Shown: positions 21,173 through 30,968 of the stretch, one piece after another
How positions within the stretch are numbered: position 1 is the first letter of the stretch
Layout of the letters: each line of letters starts with the position of its first letter
NCBI RefSeq assembly: GCF_000378185.1
Contig: NZ_KB899377.1
Span: 1 to 64,000 of the forward strand
From: Salinimonas chungwhensis DSM 16280
Lineage (GTDB): Bacteria > Pseudomonadota > Gammaproteobacteria > Enterobacterales > Alteromonadaceae
Reading direction: 5' to 3'
DNA length: 64,000 nt
Notes under the pieces: generated by a model
The model's input: the letters and a program-made list of their open reading frames with translations, nothing else
What the model was told of the DNA's origin: nothing
The model's database searches: none
Position numbers and translations under genes: made by a program

Positions 21173-21829
21173 ATGCTATCCAATTGCCCTCTTTGCGCCA
21201 ATTCTTCCACATACTTTTATCATCAGGATAACCAACGAACGTATTTGCAATGCCCGTATTGTTCTTTGGTGTTTGTACATCCGGTTCACCTGCCTACCAA
21301 AGCGACTGAGCACCACGAATACTCGTTACATCAAAATGATACTCACGATCCAGGGTATCGCCGGTTTCTTAATAAAGCGGCAGAACCATTGTTAGCACGC
21401 ATTATTAAAGACAGCCACGGGCTGGATTTTGGCTGCGGCCCTGCGCCGGTTTTAGCTGAGATGTTAGCTGACCATGGGCATACTATGGCTATTTACGACC
21501 CACTTTATTATCCTGATGACTGGGTCCTGAAGGATAGTTATGATTTTATTACCTGCACCGAGGCCATTGAGCATTTTCACACCCCGGGTACAGAACTCGA
21601 GCTACTGGATAACTTATTACGACCGGGTGGCTGGCTGTGCATCATGACGAAGCGGGTCATCAACCATCAACGGTTTATCAATTGGCACTATAAAAATGAT
21701 CAGACTCACGTGAGCTTTTTCAGCGATCATACGTTCAACGTAATAGGACAAATGTTTAATTATACTGTACATCTGGTAGCCCCGGATGTCGTATTAATGT
21801 GCAAGCAAAGTTATAATACCCAGTCCTAA
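21173..21829 (+). CDS. class I SAM-dependent methyltransferase with N-terminal zinc ribbon
   Basis: This 218-residue protein has an N-terminal CPLC...CPYC zinc-ribbon-like pair (residues 5-8 and about 27-30). It is followed by a Rossmann methyltransferase with motif I LDFGCGPAPVLAEML, an acidic residue after beta-2 (IYDPLYY), and a methyltransf_23-type ITCTEAIEHFHTPG and LRPGGWLCIMTKR. The substrate is unknown. Starts 17 nt after the upstream terminator and precedes yihI. Confidence 0.82.
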   Translation: MLSNCPLCANSSTYFYHQDNQRTYLQCPYCSLVFVHPVHLPTKATEHHEYSLHQNDTHDPGYRRFLNKAAEPLLARIIKDSHGLDFGCGPAPVLAEMLADHGHTMAIYDPLYYPDDWVLKDSYDFITCTEAIEHFHTPGTELELLDNLLRPGGWLCIMTKRVINHQRFINWHYKNDQTHVSFFSDHTFNVIGQMFNYTVHLVAPDVVLMCKQSYNTQS

Positions 21830-21853
21830 CCTAAATCAACAGACAGAGGAATT

Positions 21854-22327
21854 ATGCCTCGTAAGAAGAAATCGAGAAAAGTCGGTCAGATAGGCGTCCG
21901 CAAAGACCCGGAAAGAAAGCCGCGTCCTAATGTGCCAACCGGAAAAAAACCCGGTAAAGGTAAACAACCAGGACACCGTAATGCCGGCGAAAAAGCGCCA
22001 AATAAAAGTGAAAGCAATAAAGCCAAACGTGATCCGCGGGTTGGTAGCAAACGCCCTATCGCATTAATCAAGTCCGAGCCAAAAAAATACGCCACACCCA
22101 CGCAGGAGCTTGCAGCACTTGAAGCGGACAGCAAACTGGCACTCCTTCTGGATAAACTGGATAACGGCGATACTATTTCAGTCAGTGAACAACAGTATGT
22201 TGATGAAAAACTCGATAGGCACCGCGTGTTGTGTGATCTGCTGGGTATCGACCTGGAAGAGGATGATGACAGCGACGATCCGTTTGATAAGCTCGACGCG
22301 CTTAATCCCGACGACTATAAACAGTAA
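21854..22327 (+). CDS. yihI: Der GTPase-activating protein YihI
   Basis: This 157-residue protein has a very basic, disordered N-terminal half (MPRKKKSRKVGQIGVRKDP, then Lys/Pro/Gly-rich) and an acidic helical C-terminal half (LDLLGIDLEEDDD region), the two-part layout of YihI. In E. coli YihI stimulates the GTPase of Der (EngA) and so modulates 50S assembly. Close to engB, as in E. coli. Confidence 0.88.
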   Translation: MPRKKKSRKVGQIGVRKDPERKPRPNVPTGKKPGKGKQPGHRNAGEKAPNKSESNKAKRDPRVGSKRPIALIKSEPKKYATPTQELAALEADSKLALLLDKLDNGDTISVSEQQYVDEKLDRHRVLCDLLGIDLEEDDDSDDPFDKLDALNPDDYKQ

Positions 22328-22338
22328 GGAGTTGTGTA

Positions 22339-22791
22339 ATGGTATGGGCTATTGTTTCAGCGTTCGGCGTACTCATCATTCTTGCCCTGGGCATTTATGC
22401 CGGCAGGTTGCTATTTTCACTTAAACAACAAAATGCCCGCCAGGCAGCGGCCAGAGAAAAACGTACGGTTACTATCACTGACAGTATTATTCTTATTGCC
22501 AAGGCAATGGAACAGCAGCAATGTGAGTTATCTGAAGGAGCCATTCGTATATGTAATTTGCTAGAAGCACTGCCGCTGAGCTCGCCGCCAGATTATAAAA
22601 GCAAATTTCCCCATATTTATACGTTGTTTGTTGAGGTCAGCGGATTCGCCGTGCTGGAAGAGCGAAAAAAACTGTCGCCTAAAGAGAAAAATAAGCAAGA
22701 TAAAGCACGCGAGCAAATTGAGTCCGAGCACGAGAGCAAAGTATTGGCAGAATTACCAGATATCCGCCAATATTGTGAAACCCTGACCTAG
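22339..22791 (+). CDS. DUF2489 family membrane-anchored protein
   Basis: This 150-residue protein has one N-terminal transmembrane segment (about 4-26, AIVSAFGVLIILALGIYAGRLLF) and a cytoplasmic helical domain. The domain includes DSIILIAKAMEQQQCELSEGAIRICNLLEAL, typical of DUF2489. Function unknown. It follows yihI by 11 nt and is probably cotranscribed; the pairing is common in gammaproteobacteria. Confidence 0.82.
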   Translation: MVWAIVSAFGVLIILALGIYAGRLLFSLKQQNARQAAAREKRTVTITDSIILIAKAMEQQQCELSEGAIRICNLLEALPLSSPPDYKSKFPHIYTLFVEVSGFAVLEERKKLSPKEKNKQDKAREQIESEHESKVLAELPDIRQYCETLT

Positions 22792-22793
22792 CG

Positions 22794-23378
22794 CTACCCA
22801 ATCGCCTCACGGCAGGCTGCTTCATAACAGTGACAGCCTGTTTCGTGGTCATTTATCATTCCCACCGCCTGCATAAATGCGTAACAGATAGTTTCTCCCA
22901 CAAAGGTAAATTTATACTGCTTTAACGCCTTAGCCATCGCTTTTGACGCTGGAGAACTTACAGGCACCTGAGACTGGTCATCCCATGCATTAACAATGGT
23001 TTTGCCATCAGTAAACTGCCAGATAAATTCATTGAAGGGCTGCTCTTTTTCAATCTCCAAATAACCGCGGGCGTTAGCCACAACAGACGCAATCTTTAGC
23101 TTATTGCGAATAATGCCTTTGTTATGTTTTAGCGCTTGTAGCTCATCATCTGACATACGGACAATTTTGTTGGGGTCAAAGTGATGAAACGCTTTTTCAT
23201 AGTTCTCCTGCTTTTTTAAAATAGTCAGCCAGGATAACCCCGCCTGCTGACCATCCAGGCATAATTTAGCGAACAAACTCTGGCTGTCTGTTTCCGGCCG
23301 CCCCCATACAGTATCGTGATAATGTTCATACACGGGATCGTCGGTCACCCATCCACACCGTTTTAAATGACTTTTCAT
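22794..23378 (-). CDS. tag: DNA-3-methyladenine glycosylase I
   Basis: Base-excision repair enzyme removing 3-methyladenine. The 194-residue protein begins with the RCGWVTDDPVYEHYHDTVWGRP segment containing zinc ligand Cys and His. It has the HhH region with LDGQQAGLSWLTILKKQENY (conserved Glu in related enzymes) and C-terminal GMINDHETGCHCY with the remaining zinc ligands. Tail-to-tail with the DUF2489 gene (2-nt gap). Confidence 0.96.
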   Translation of the reverse strand: MKSHLKRCGWVTDDPVYEHYHDTVWGRPETDSQSLFAKLCLDGQQAGLSWLTILKKQENYEKAFHHFDPNKIVRMSDDELQALKHNKGIIRNKLKIASVVANARGYLEIEKEQPFNEFIWQFTDGKTIVNAWDDQSQVPVSSPASKAMAKALKQYKFTFVGETICYAFMQAVGMINDHETGCHCYEAACREAIG

Positions 23379-23500
23379 AAACTTCCTATAGCATTCGCAC
23401 CTTATTTTTGTAAGCTTTTACCGGCCAAAGCCTACATACACTGCCTGACAAATTGTATACTATGCCACCTTTGAACCGTGAATAACAAAGCAGCGACTGT

Positions 23501-24406
23501 ATGCACAATTACGATAGTAAAACCTTTCAGGGGTTAATCCTGGCGCTACAGGAATACTGGGCCCGTCAGGGCTGTGTCATTATCCAGCCTTTAGACATGG
23601 AAGTTGGCGCAGGCACCTTTCATCCTATGACCTTTCTTCGCTCACTGGGCCCGGAGCCCATTAATAGCGCCTACGTCCAGCCATGCCGGCGACCTACTGA
23701 CGGTCGCTATGGAGAAAATCCGAACCGTCTTCAGCATTATTATCAGTTTCAGGTGATGATGAAACCATCTCCGGACAATATTCAGGAGCTTTATCTGGGC
23801 TCGCTGCAGGAGCTGGGCTTTGACCCGTTAGTGCATGATATTCGGTTTGTAGAAGATAACTGGGAATCCCCTACACTGGGCGCCTGGGGATTAGGCTGGG
23901 AAGTATGGCTTAACGGCATGGAAATCACCCAGTTTACTTACTTCCAGCAAGTTGGGGGCTTAGAGTGTAAACCGGTTACTGGTGAGATCACCTATGGCCT
24001 TGAGCGGCTTGCCATGTATATTCAGGGCGTAGACAGTATTTACGATTTAGTCTGGACCGATGGCCCTATGGGCAAAGTCACCTACCGTGATGTCTTCCAT
24101 CAAAATGAGGTGGAGCAGTCTAAATATAACTTTGAACATGCCAACGTCGACTTCCTGTTCAAAACTTTTGATGAATGTGAAGCCACTTCACAAAAGCTAA
24201 TTGATAACAATCTTCCGCTGCCAGCCTATGAACAGGTGATGAAAGCCTCTCACGCATTTAACATGCTTGATGCCCGTCACGCGATCTCTGTCACCGAACG
24301 TCAGCGGTATATTCTGCGAGTGCGGGCGCTATCAAAAGGCTGTGCAGAAACGTATTACCAGTCCCGTGAAGAGCTGGGCTTCCCTTTATGTCAGAAGGAG
24401 CAGTAA
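23501..24406 (+). CDS. glyQ: glycyl-tRNA synthetase alpha subunit
   Basis: This catalytic subunit of the bacterial alpha2beta2 GlyRS has 301 residues. It shows the standard [20 protein letters not shown]-terminus and class II core motifs ([32 protein letters not shown]). It lies directly before glyS, 1 nt apart. Confidence 0.98.
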   Translation: MHNYDSKTFQGLILALQEYWARQGCVIIQPLDMEVGAGTFHPMTFLRSLGPEPINSAYVQPCRRPTDGRYGENPNRLQHYYQFQVMMKPSPDNIQELYLGSLQELGFDPLVHDIRFVEDNWESPTLGAWGLGWEVWLNGMEITQFTYFQQVGGLECKPVTGEITYGLERLAMYIQGVDSIYDLVWTDGPMGKVTYRDVFHQNEVEQSKYNFEHANVDFLFKTFDECEATSQKLIDNNLPLPAYEQVMKASHAFNMLDARHAISVTERQRYILRVRALSKGCAETYYQSREELGFPLCQKEQ

Positions 24407-24407
24407 G

Positions 24408-26480
24408 GTGCGCACAGAGAATCTATTAATTGAACTGGGAACAGAAGAACTCCCCCCAAAAGCACTAAAACAATTGGGCCAAAGCTTTGCCGATAATTTT
24501 CGACTGGCGCTGGAAGGTGCGGAATTACAATTTGACTCAGTAAACTGGTTTGCCTCCCCTCGCCGTCTTGCGTTACACGTCACCGCTTTAGCTGAATCTC
24601 AACAGGATAAAGTAACTGAAAAACGCGGCCCGGCTGTCAGTGCTGCTTTTGACGCAGAGGGTAACCCTACTAAAGCGGCGTTAGGCTGGGCTCGGGGTAA
24701 CGGCATTGAAGTAGAAGAGGCAGAACGACTGGTTACTGATAAAGGTGAATGGCTGTTGTATAAGGCCAATGTCCCCGGGCAACCAGTCGCTACGCTGCTG
24801 GAGAATTTACTTAATCAAACGGTCAGCAAGCTACCTATTCCGCGACCCATGCGCTGGGGCAGCTCTGCCACCCAGTTTATACGACCAGTGCACACACTGG
24901 CGGTCTTATATGGGGCCCAGGTACTGCCGGTTAAGGTACTGGGTCAAACCAGCGATCGCGTCATTCAGGGCCACCGTTTTCACGGTCAAAAAACATTTGA
25001 GCTTGCCCACGCTGACACTTATGCCCAGGCGTTGAAAGAACAGTATGTTATTGCTGACTTTGAAGAGCGCGCGGATGCTATTAAGCATGGACTTGAGCAA
25101 ACTGCTGAGCAGTTATCCCTTAAACCAGATTATGATATTGCGTTGCTTGAGGAAATTGCAGCCTTGGTAGAATGGCCGGTCGTTCTCACCGCATCGTTTG
25201 ATTCAGCGTTTCTGGAGGTACCAAAAGAAGCCCTTATTTACACCATGAAGGATGACCAGAAGTATGTGCCTTTGTTACATGCTGATGGGTCATTGTCTAA
25301 TACCTTTCTGTTTGTAACTAATATCGAAAGTCGTGATGAAACTGCCATTATCAGTGGTAATGAAAAAGTAATCCGGCCCCGGCTTGCTGATGCTGAGTTC
25401 TTTTTTGAAACAGATAAAAAGACCACCCTGGAAAGTCGTTTGGATAGCCTTTCCACAGTCTTATTTCAAAAGCAACTGGGAACCCTTAAAGATAAATCAG
25501 AACGTATTGCCGAGCTATCAGGCTTTATCGGCGAGAAAATTGATGCTGATTCAACGAAAGCCCGGCGAGCCGGTTTGCTGAGTAAAACTGACTTGATGAC
25601 CGAAATGGTTATGGAGTTTACCGAGGTTCAGGGTGTTATGGGCAAGTACTATGCCCTTAACGACGGTGAAGACAGTGCGGTGGCCGAAGCGCTCTACGAA
25701 CAGTATATGCCTCGCTTTGCCGGCGATGTATTGCCCTCTTCGCATGTGAGCGCCGCTGTGGCGCTGGCAGACAAGCTGGATACGCTGGTTGGTATTTTTG
25801 GTATTGGTCAACTGCCAAAAGGCGACAAAGATCCGTTTGCATTAAGACGTGCAGCTATCGGTGTTTTACGGATTATTTCTGAAAAAGGCCTGGCTCTGGA
25901 TCTAGAGGATTTGGTCGCCAAAGCTGTTGATGTATACGGCAATAAGGTCAGTAATCCGGAGACGCAAACTCAGGTGGTGGATTTTGTGCTGGGTCGGTTT
26001 GTTTCGTTGTTTCAGGAAGAAGGCGTCACCATGGATGTTATCCAGGCGGTTTCCGCCCGCCGACCTACTCAACCTGCAGATTATGCGGCGCGGGTAGAGG
26101 CGGTGGCGCAGTTCAAGCAGCGTGAGGAAGCCGAAGCACTTGCAGCCGCCAATAAGCGGGTGGCCAACATTCTGAATAAACAAAATGTTACCGGTGAATT
26201 ACCTGTCGATGAGAAGCTGCTGGAAGATGATGCAGAGAAGGCCCTGTATAACGCGCTGCAGCAAGTTAAAGACAAGGTAGAGGAATCTGCCGCATCGCAA
26301 CAATACGGCTCAGTATTAAGCACACTGGCCACTCTGCGAAATGTTATTGATGCGTTTTTCGATAATGTTATGGTTATGGCAGAGAATGATGCAGTTCGTC
26401 AAAATCGTCTTGCTATTCTGTTGATGCTAAGAAGTATGTTTTTAAAAACAGCAGATATTTCGCTTTTAGCCAAATCCTGA
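24408..26480 (+). CDS. glyS: glycyl-tRNA synthetase beta subunit
   Basis: This tRNA-binding and editing-like beta subunit has 690 residues. An open frame extends back into glyQ, but the family N-terminus (M)RTENLLIELGTEELPPKAL begins with the GTG at 24408, and AAGGAGCAGTAAG precedes it, so I use that start. Also seen are PIPRPMRWG, LADAEFFFETD, and a C-terminal anticodon-binding domain (VMVMAENDAVRQNRLAIL). Followed by a terminator at 26510. Confidence 0.98.
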   Translation: MRTENLLIELGTEELPPKALKQLGQSFADNFRLALEGAELQFDSVNWFASPRRLALHVTALAESQQDKVTEKRGPAVSAAFDAEGNPTKAALGWARGNGIEVEEAERLVTDKGEWLLYKANVPGQPVATLLENLLNQTVSKLPIPRPMRWGSSATQFIRPVHTLAVLYGAQVLPVKVLGQTSDRVIQGHRFHGQKTFELAHADTYAQALKEQYVIADFEERADAIKHGLEQTAEQLSLKPDYDIALLEEIAALVEWPVVLTASFDSAFLEVPKEALIYTMKDDQKYVPLLHADGSLSNTFLFVTNIESRDETAIISGNEKVIRPRLADAEFFFETDKKTTLESRLDSLSTVLFQKQLGTLKDKSERIAELSGFIGEKIDADSTKARRAGLLSKTDLMTEMVMEFTEVQGVMGKYYALNDGEDSAVAEALYEQYMPRFAGDVLPSSHVSAAVALADKLDTLVGIFGIGQLPKGDKDPFALRRAAIGVLRIISEKGLALDLEDLVAKAVDVYGNKVSNPETQTQVVDFVLGRFVSLFQEEGVTMDVIQAVSARRPTQPADYAARVEAVAQFKQREEAEALAAANKRVANILNKQNVTGELPVDEKLLEDDAEKALYNALQQVKDKVEESAASQQYGSVLSTLATLRNVIDAFFDNVMVMAENDAVRQNRLAILLMLRSMFLKTADISLLAKS

Positions 26481-26509
26481 GACTTAGTCATTCAGTAAAA
26501 ATAATAATG

Positions 26510-26538
26510 ATGCCCGGCATGTTGTTGGGCATTTTTTT
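26510..26538 (+). terminator. glyQS terminator
   Basis: ATGCCC (26510-26515) pairs with GGGCAT (26527-26532), followed by a run of seven T residues. It lies 30 nt after the glyS stop. Confidence 0.75.
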
Positions 26539-26550
26539 CTTAAGGTGAAT

Positions 26551-27003
26551 GTGTTGAAAAAAGCCATAGTGGTATTCGCCCTTACCCTGCTAAGTGGTTG
26601 CTCCAGTAATAGCGTAATAAATAGTCTGCCCGGCAGCAATGCAGCGTCCGATATCAATTTTGATGACATGTACTTGCGCGGCGTCTTTAATTGGTGGGAA
26701 GCAACCCCGGCCTATCGGTTAAATGAAGGTCGTACTAATTGGTATGTGGATGTGGAACTGATAGCCGATGGTCAGCCGTATGACTTTAAGCTGGCGGACA
26801 AGGTGTGGACTGCCTCACAAACCTGTGGTGGTAAGTACAAAGGCCAGCCAGCAACACTGAATCAGACCACTTATCTGGTGTGTGGTAGCGACGCTGAAAA
26901 CATTCAGTTTGTGCCCTCCACTACCGATACGTACCGTTTTTCTTTCGCCCGCGCCAGTGGTGATGAAATTCGTCTGGATATAACTCCCGCGCCGGCTACC
27001 TGA
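26551..27003 (+). CDS. predicted lipoprotein, unknown function
   Basis: This is a roughly 150-residue lipoprotein precursor: a basic/hydrophobic leader (KKAIVVFALT) ends in the lipobox LLSGC. The mature part has RGVFNWWEATPAYRLN and a small beta-rich C-terminus resembling carbohydrate-binding E-set repeats (FKLADKVWT), but I cannot assign a family firmly. Candidate starts are GTG 26545, GTG 26551 and TTG 26554; TAAGGTGA at 26541-26548 is the ribosome site, so 26551 or 26554 is best placed. It has its own region after the glyS terminator. Confidence 0.7.
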   Translation: MLKKAIVVFALTLLSGCSSNSVINSLPGSNAASDINFDDMYLRGVFNWWEATPAYRLNEGRTNWYVDVELIADGQPYDFKLADKVWTASQTCGGKYKGQPATLNQTTYLVCGSDAENIQFVPSTTDTYRFSFARASGDEIRLDITPAPAT

Positions 27004-27093
27004 CCCCTGTAGGCGAACGTTGCTTCCAACTTCGGTGTTCATTTTAATACAACGCCTTTTCTCTGAAGCTACTTTCTGTAAAGTTACGCTCTT

Positions 27094-28134
27094 TTAAAGG
27101 CACGTGCGGTAAGTATATTTTAGGTTTTTGCTGCGCCGGGTTGCCAGTTTCACCAGGTTCGCCTGTGTATCCGATTGGTTATTTTTACTAAGGCACAGGT
27201 CGTTGTGTGCAAGGGCCGTCTTAGTCTCTAACAGTTGCCCCCTAGAGACAGCACCTTTGAACTTTTCAACAATACAATCATTCTCAATCAACAGCGGGCC
27301 ATTTTCACCTTTCAAACCGCCAAGTGTGTAGCCTGCCACGCGTGAGTCATCGATAAGATTAAAAGTCATCGTGGGCAATTTGTTCATCCCCGGGGCGATA
27401 ATTTCAACGTGATAGGCCAGATAATCCTGTATAGGTGAAGATCGCTCTGTGTTTTCAAAGTAAATGTAATAAACGTGAGGCGGCGTGGTGTGTGCAAAGC
27501 TGCCAAGATAACGGTTATCGTTTATCGTTACGGCTGCCTTCTCAGGCCCTATTGTTCCTTCCAGTCTTTCAGTACCTGAACGCTGCGACAGTTCTGTACT
27601 AATTCTGATGAACGCCGCATGGTGTATTTGCTCCATCTGACTTGCGTTTAGCAGCGCTGATAGTGCTGTATCAGTTGGGCAGCGCTCAACAGCGACCGAA
27701 GTAGTTGTTTGCGCGGTTTTGGGCTGCATCCCGCTGGATATTTTTATCAGTTTACCAGAGGCTTTTCTTACCGAGTCTTCAGCAGCCCGGACAAAGCCTG
27801 TTAACTGCCTGTAACCATCTATGTCCTGGGCGGATAATCGAAAATATTTAATTTTCGGGCTGGCGTTCTCAGTATGAGGTTCGTGAAAGCTAAAATTAAA
27901 TGCGTTGCCGCTTTCAATATCGACTATCGTTGTTGACTGCCACTGTGAGGATACACAATTCGCAGACTCAGGAACGGATATTTCACAAATGGGCAAGTCA
28001 GCAAGATATTGCGCAAATTCTGATGCTTTGGGGAGCGTGTCACAATCCCTGCAGAATATCGCACTTTTTACCGCAAAGGCATTGAGAGAAAACGCTGAGA
28101 AACTAATGAGTAGTATTGTTTTGAGTTTACGCAT
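27094..28134 (-). CDS. exported protein of unknown function
   Basis: This 346-residue protein has a clear signal peptide (MRKLKTILLISFSAFSLNAFA) and a Cys pair near the mature N-terminus (FCRDCD). Further Cys residues at CPTDTAL, NDCIVEK and NDLCL could form disulfides. The middle region is beta-rich (YLGSFAHTTPPHVYYIYFEN). I do not recognise the family. Its C-terminal ~40 residues are basic. It lies between two unrelated genes, in the less conserved stretch before uvrA2. Confidence 0.65.
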   Translation of the reverse strand: MRKLKTILLISFSAFSLNAFAVKSAIFCRDCDTLPKASEFAQYLADLPICEISVPESANCVSSQWQSTTIVDIESGNAFNFSFHEPHTENASPKIKYFRLSAQDIDGYRQLTGFVRAAEDSVRKASGKLIKISSGMQPKTAQTTTSVAVERCPTDTALSALLNASQMEQIHHAAFIRISTELSQRSGTERLEGTIGPEKAAVTINDNRYLGSFAHTTPPHVYYIYFENTERSSPIQDYLAYHVEIIAPGMNKLPTMTFNLIDDSRVAGYTLGGLKGENGPLLIENDCIVEKFKGAVSRGQLLETKTALAHNDLCLSKNNQSDTQANLVKLATRRSKNLKYTYRTCL

Positions 28135-28269
28135 TTGATATCCCTATCAAAAAATAACGAAGGAGAACGAATAACTATTAATATAAGCTATTCGTTTCTC
28201 TTTAACATGTTAGCGCTTTATTTTTATATCTTCATGATGGTTAGCATTATTTCACAGCAACGTAGTTGT

Positions 28270-30771
28270 TTAGCAGAGAATAAACGGTGCGGTTTTACTG
28301 TCTTTGCTAAGAACCACGTCGTGAGGTGTTCCACGTGAAACAATCTTGCCGCCCTCATCACCCGCCCCGGGGCCAATATCAATTATATAATCGCTGGCAG
28401 AAGCAACGCGCATGTTGTGTTCCACCATCACCACCGTACTGCCTGAATCTACCAACGCATTGAGATGTTTTAGCAATAAATCAATATCAGCAGGATGCAG
28501 TCCTGTGGTCGGCTCGTCTAAGACATAAAGGGTATTGCTACGTTCATTTCGCCTAAGCTCAGAGGCAAGTTTGACCCGCTGGGCTTCTCCGCCTGAAAGC
28601 TCCGTCGCAGGCTGTCCTAACCGCAAATAGCCCAGCCCGACTTTTTTTAAAGCCCTTAATGCTCTTTGTACCGGCGCTTCATCACTAAACAATGTATAAG
28701 CTTCATCTACGCTGAGCTCAAGCACGTCGGCAATAGACAGCCCCTGCCATTTAACCGCTAGCGTATCCTCATTATAACGCTGACCGTGGCATACCGGACA
28801 AGGGGAATAGACGCTGGGCATAAACAGTAATTCAATAGAAACATAGCCGACACCTTCGCAGTTATTACACCGGCCCTTCGCAACATTGAACGAAAACTGG
28901 CCTGCATCATACCCACAGGCATTGGCATATTCTGTGGAGGCAAAAATTTTTCTGATATGATCGAACAAGCCTGTATAAGTCGCAAGGTTAGAACGGGGGG
29001 TGCGCCCTATGGGCGACTGATCAACAACCACCATCCGCTTTATTTTTTCACTTCCAGCAACAATGCTGCCACAAATTGCATTCTCACTATCCGCCTCTAG
29101 TAGTTCAGCTTCACTGAGATTGCTATTGTCAGTTTTGTCTTTGACGCCCAGCGCTTTTTTTATAAGTTCGACCAGCGCCTGGCTAACAAGGCTTGATTTT
29201 CCTGAGCCAGACACGCCTGTTACAGTGGTTATAACGCCCAGTGGAAACGCACAGTCCAATTTTGATAGATTGTTTCTGGTAATATTCTTTAGTTCCAGCC
29301 ATTCATCTGGTTCTCGATAAGGACGAGCGACCTTTTCACCTTCATCAAAAAGATACTTTCCCGTTACTGACGAGTTTTCATTCGCCACCCCTTCTACCGG
29401 GCCACTGTAAACCAGGTTGCCACCATTAACGCCTGCGCCCGGTCCAATATCTACCAACCAGTCAGCGTGTTTAATAACTCGCGGATTGTGTTCTACAAGA
29501 AATACCGAATTACCTGCATCAACGAGCTCATCAAAAGCATTTAGCAGCGCCTGAATGTCTGAAGGGTGTAAACCGGATGATGGCTCATCCATAATGTACA
29601 CTACACCAAATAGCTTAGACTTAATTTGAGTTGCCAAACGGATGCGCTGAAGTTCGCCGGGCGATAATGTTGTCGAGCTGCGTGTCAGCGAGAGATAACC
29701 TAATCCAAGATTCAGAACCGGCTTTATACGGGCAATAATATCCCGGCCAATATTTTGAATAACCAGTGAACGGTCATGACTATATTGATTAGCGTCAGAT
29801 GCAGCGCGGACCAACGTTTCCAGCCTATTGGTAGCGTCTTCCAATGAAAGGTTGGAAAATTCTACAATATCCAACCCGCATAAGGTTACCGCTAACGCTG
29901 CCTGTTTCAGCTTTTTGCCTTCGCACGCTGGGCACATTGCAATATCAACATATTGGGCAACCCGCTGTTTGGCCTTTTCTTTCTGTGATTTTTTAAATGT
30001 ATTTAGAACATGGGATCTTGCGCTTATAAAGGTGCCTTTATAGCTGGCGGGCTCTGCATCTTTAAGTGCCTGACGCGTTTCGGCTAAATTGTAATTTCGG
30101 TAAACCGAGACCTGCGGGGTTTCGTCAGTATATAAAATCCATTGCCGGGTCTCTGCGGGCAATTCCTGCCAGGGAATATCCACATCAACATCCAGTGAAA
30201 GTAATATCCGCACCAGGTTTTTACCCTGCCACGCACCTGGCCACCCAGCTACAGCGCCCTCTCTGATAGTCAGGCGCGGATTGGGCACTAAGGTGTGCTC
30301 ACTTACATCAAACACTTTCCCTATGCCATGACAGGTCTCACAAGCCCCCTGAGGTGTGTTAGGCGAAAACCCGTCGGCATAGATGATTGGTTGATTCTCA
30401 GGGTAGTCTCCCGCCCGTGAATATAGCATTCGCACACTATTTGATATGGTAGTTATGCTGCCTACTGAAGAACGTGCGGAAGCAACACCACGTTGCTGAT
30501 GCAAGCCGACAGCCGGAGGTAATCCTTCGATGCTATCCACATCAGGTTGTTCAATCTGTTCTATCAGCCGTCTGGCATAAGGCGAAACAGAGTCGAGATA
30601 TCTATGCTGGGCCTCAGCATACAAAGTACCAAAAGCCAGGGAGGACTTCCCCGATCCAGATATACCGGTAAATGCGACAATTTTATTTCTGGGCACATCG
30701 ACATTGATATCCCGTAGGTTATGAACCCGAGATCCGCGAACCTGAACGCACTCTGATATTTTAATTTTCAT
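28270..30771 (-). CDS. UvrA paralogue (UvrA2-type ABC ATPase)
   Basis: This 833-residue tandem ABC ATPase has Walker A GISGSGKSSLAFG (N-terminal) and GVSGSGKSSLVSQ (C-terminal), signatures LSPGELQRIRLA and LSGGEAQRVKLA, and Walker B YVLDEPTTGLHP. Zinc-module cysteines are CETCHGIG, CPACEGKKL, CNNCEGVGY and CPVCHGQRY. It is about 100 residues shorter than canonical UvrA (~940), as in UvrA2/DrrC-like proteins linked to drug or DNA-adduct tolerance, so it is unlikely to be the main excision repair UvrA. A parS-like palindrome lies in its 3' coding region. Confidence 0.88.
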   Translation of the reverse strand: MKIKISECVQVRGSRVHNLRDINVDVPRNKIVAFTGISGSGKSSLAFGTLYAEAQHRYLDSVSPYARRLIEQIEQPDVDSIEGLPPAVGLHQQRGVASARSSVGSITTISNSVRMLYSRAGDYPENQPIIYADGFSPNTPQGACETCHGIGKVFDVSEHTLVPNPRLTIREGAVAGWPGAWQGKNLVRILLSLDVDVDIPWQELPAETRQWILYTDETPQVSVYRNYNLAETRQALKDAEPASYKGTFISARSHVLNTFKKSQKEKAKQRVAQYVDIAMCPACEGKKLKQAALAVTLCGLDIVEFSNLSLEDATNRLETLVRAASDANQYSHDRSLVIQNIGRDIIARIKPVLNLGLGYLSLTRSSTTLSPGELQRIRLATQIKSKLFGVVYIMDEPSSGLHPSDIQALLNAFDELVDAGNSVFLVEHNPRVIKHADWLVDIGPGAGVNGGNLVYSGPVEGVANENSSVTGKYLFDEGEKVARPYREPDEWLELKNITRNNLSKLDCAFPLGVITTVTGVSGSGKSSLVSQALVELIKKALGVKDKTDNSNLSEAELLEADSENAICGSIVAGSEKIKRMVVVDQSPIGRTPRSNLATYTGLFDHIRKIFASTEYANACGYDAGQFSFNVAKGRCNNCEGVGYVSIELLFMPSVYSPCPVCHGQRYNEDTLAVKWQGLSIADVLELSVDEAYTLFSDEAPVQRALRALKKVGLGYLRLGQPATELSGGEAQRVKLASELRRNERSNTLYVLDEPTTGLHPADIDLLLKHLNALVDSGSTVVMVEHNMRVASASDYIIDIGPGAGDEGGKIVSRGTPHDVVLSKDSKTAPFILC
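28327..28342. promoter_or_regulatory. parS centromere-like site 1
   Basis: TGTTCCACGTGAAACA, a perfect match to the bacterial chromosomal parS consensus bound by ParB. It is inside the uvrA2 3' coding region (encoding the V-S-R-G-T part). Confidence 0.85.
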
Positions 30772-30968
30772 TCACCCTGCTGTTGTCGAGTCGGCAATAT
30801 CTTTTGTAGATGTAGATTGCCAGGAGCGATCAGAATGTAAGTATAATAGTGAATAAAGTTAGAATAGTGTGTCGTTTATCGGCTTTTCGTCATTTAATTG
30901 TAGTGCATATAGAGCTTGTGGCGCATCCTCTAAGATTTATAACTTTGGTCACAATGAACATACAGTAA

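Noticed and set aside
24267-24407. An extended glyS start within glyQ.
   Set aside because: It would add 47 residues with no family match; the GTG at 24408 gives the standard N-terminus with a ribosome site.
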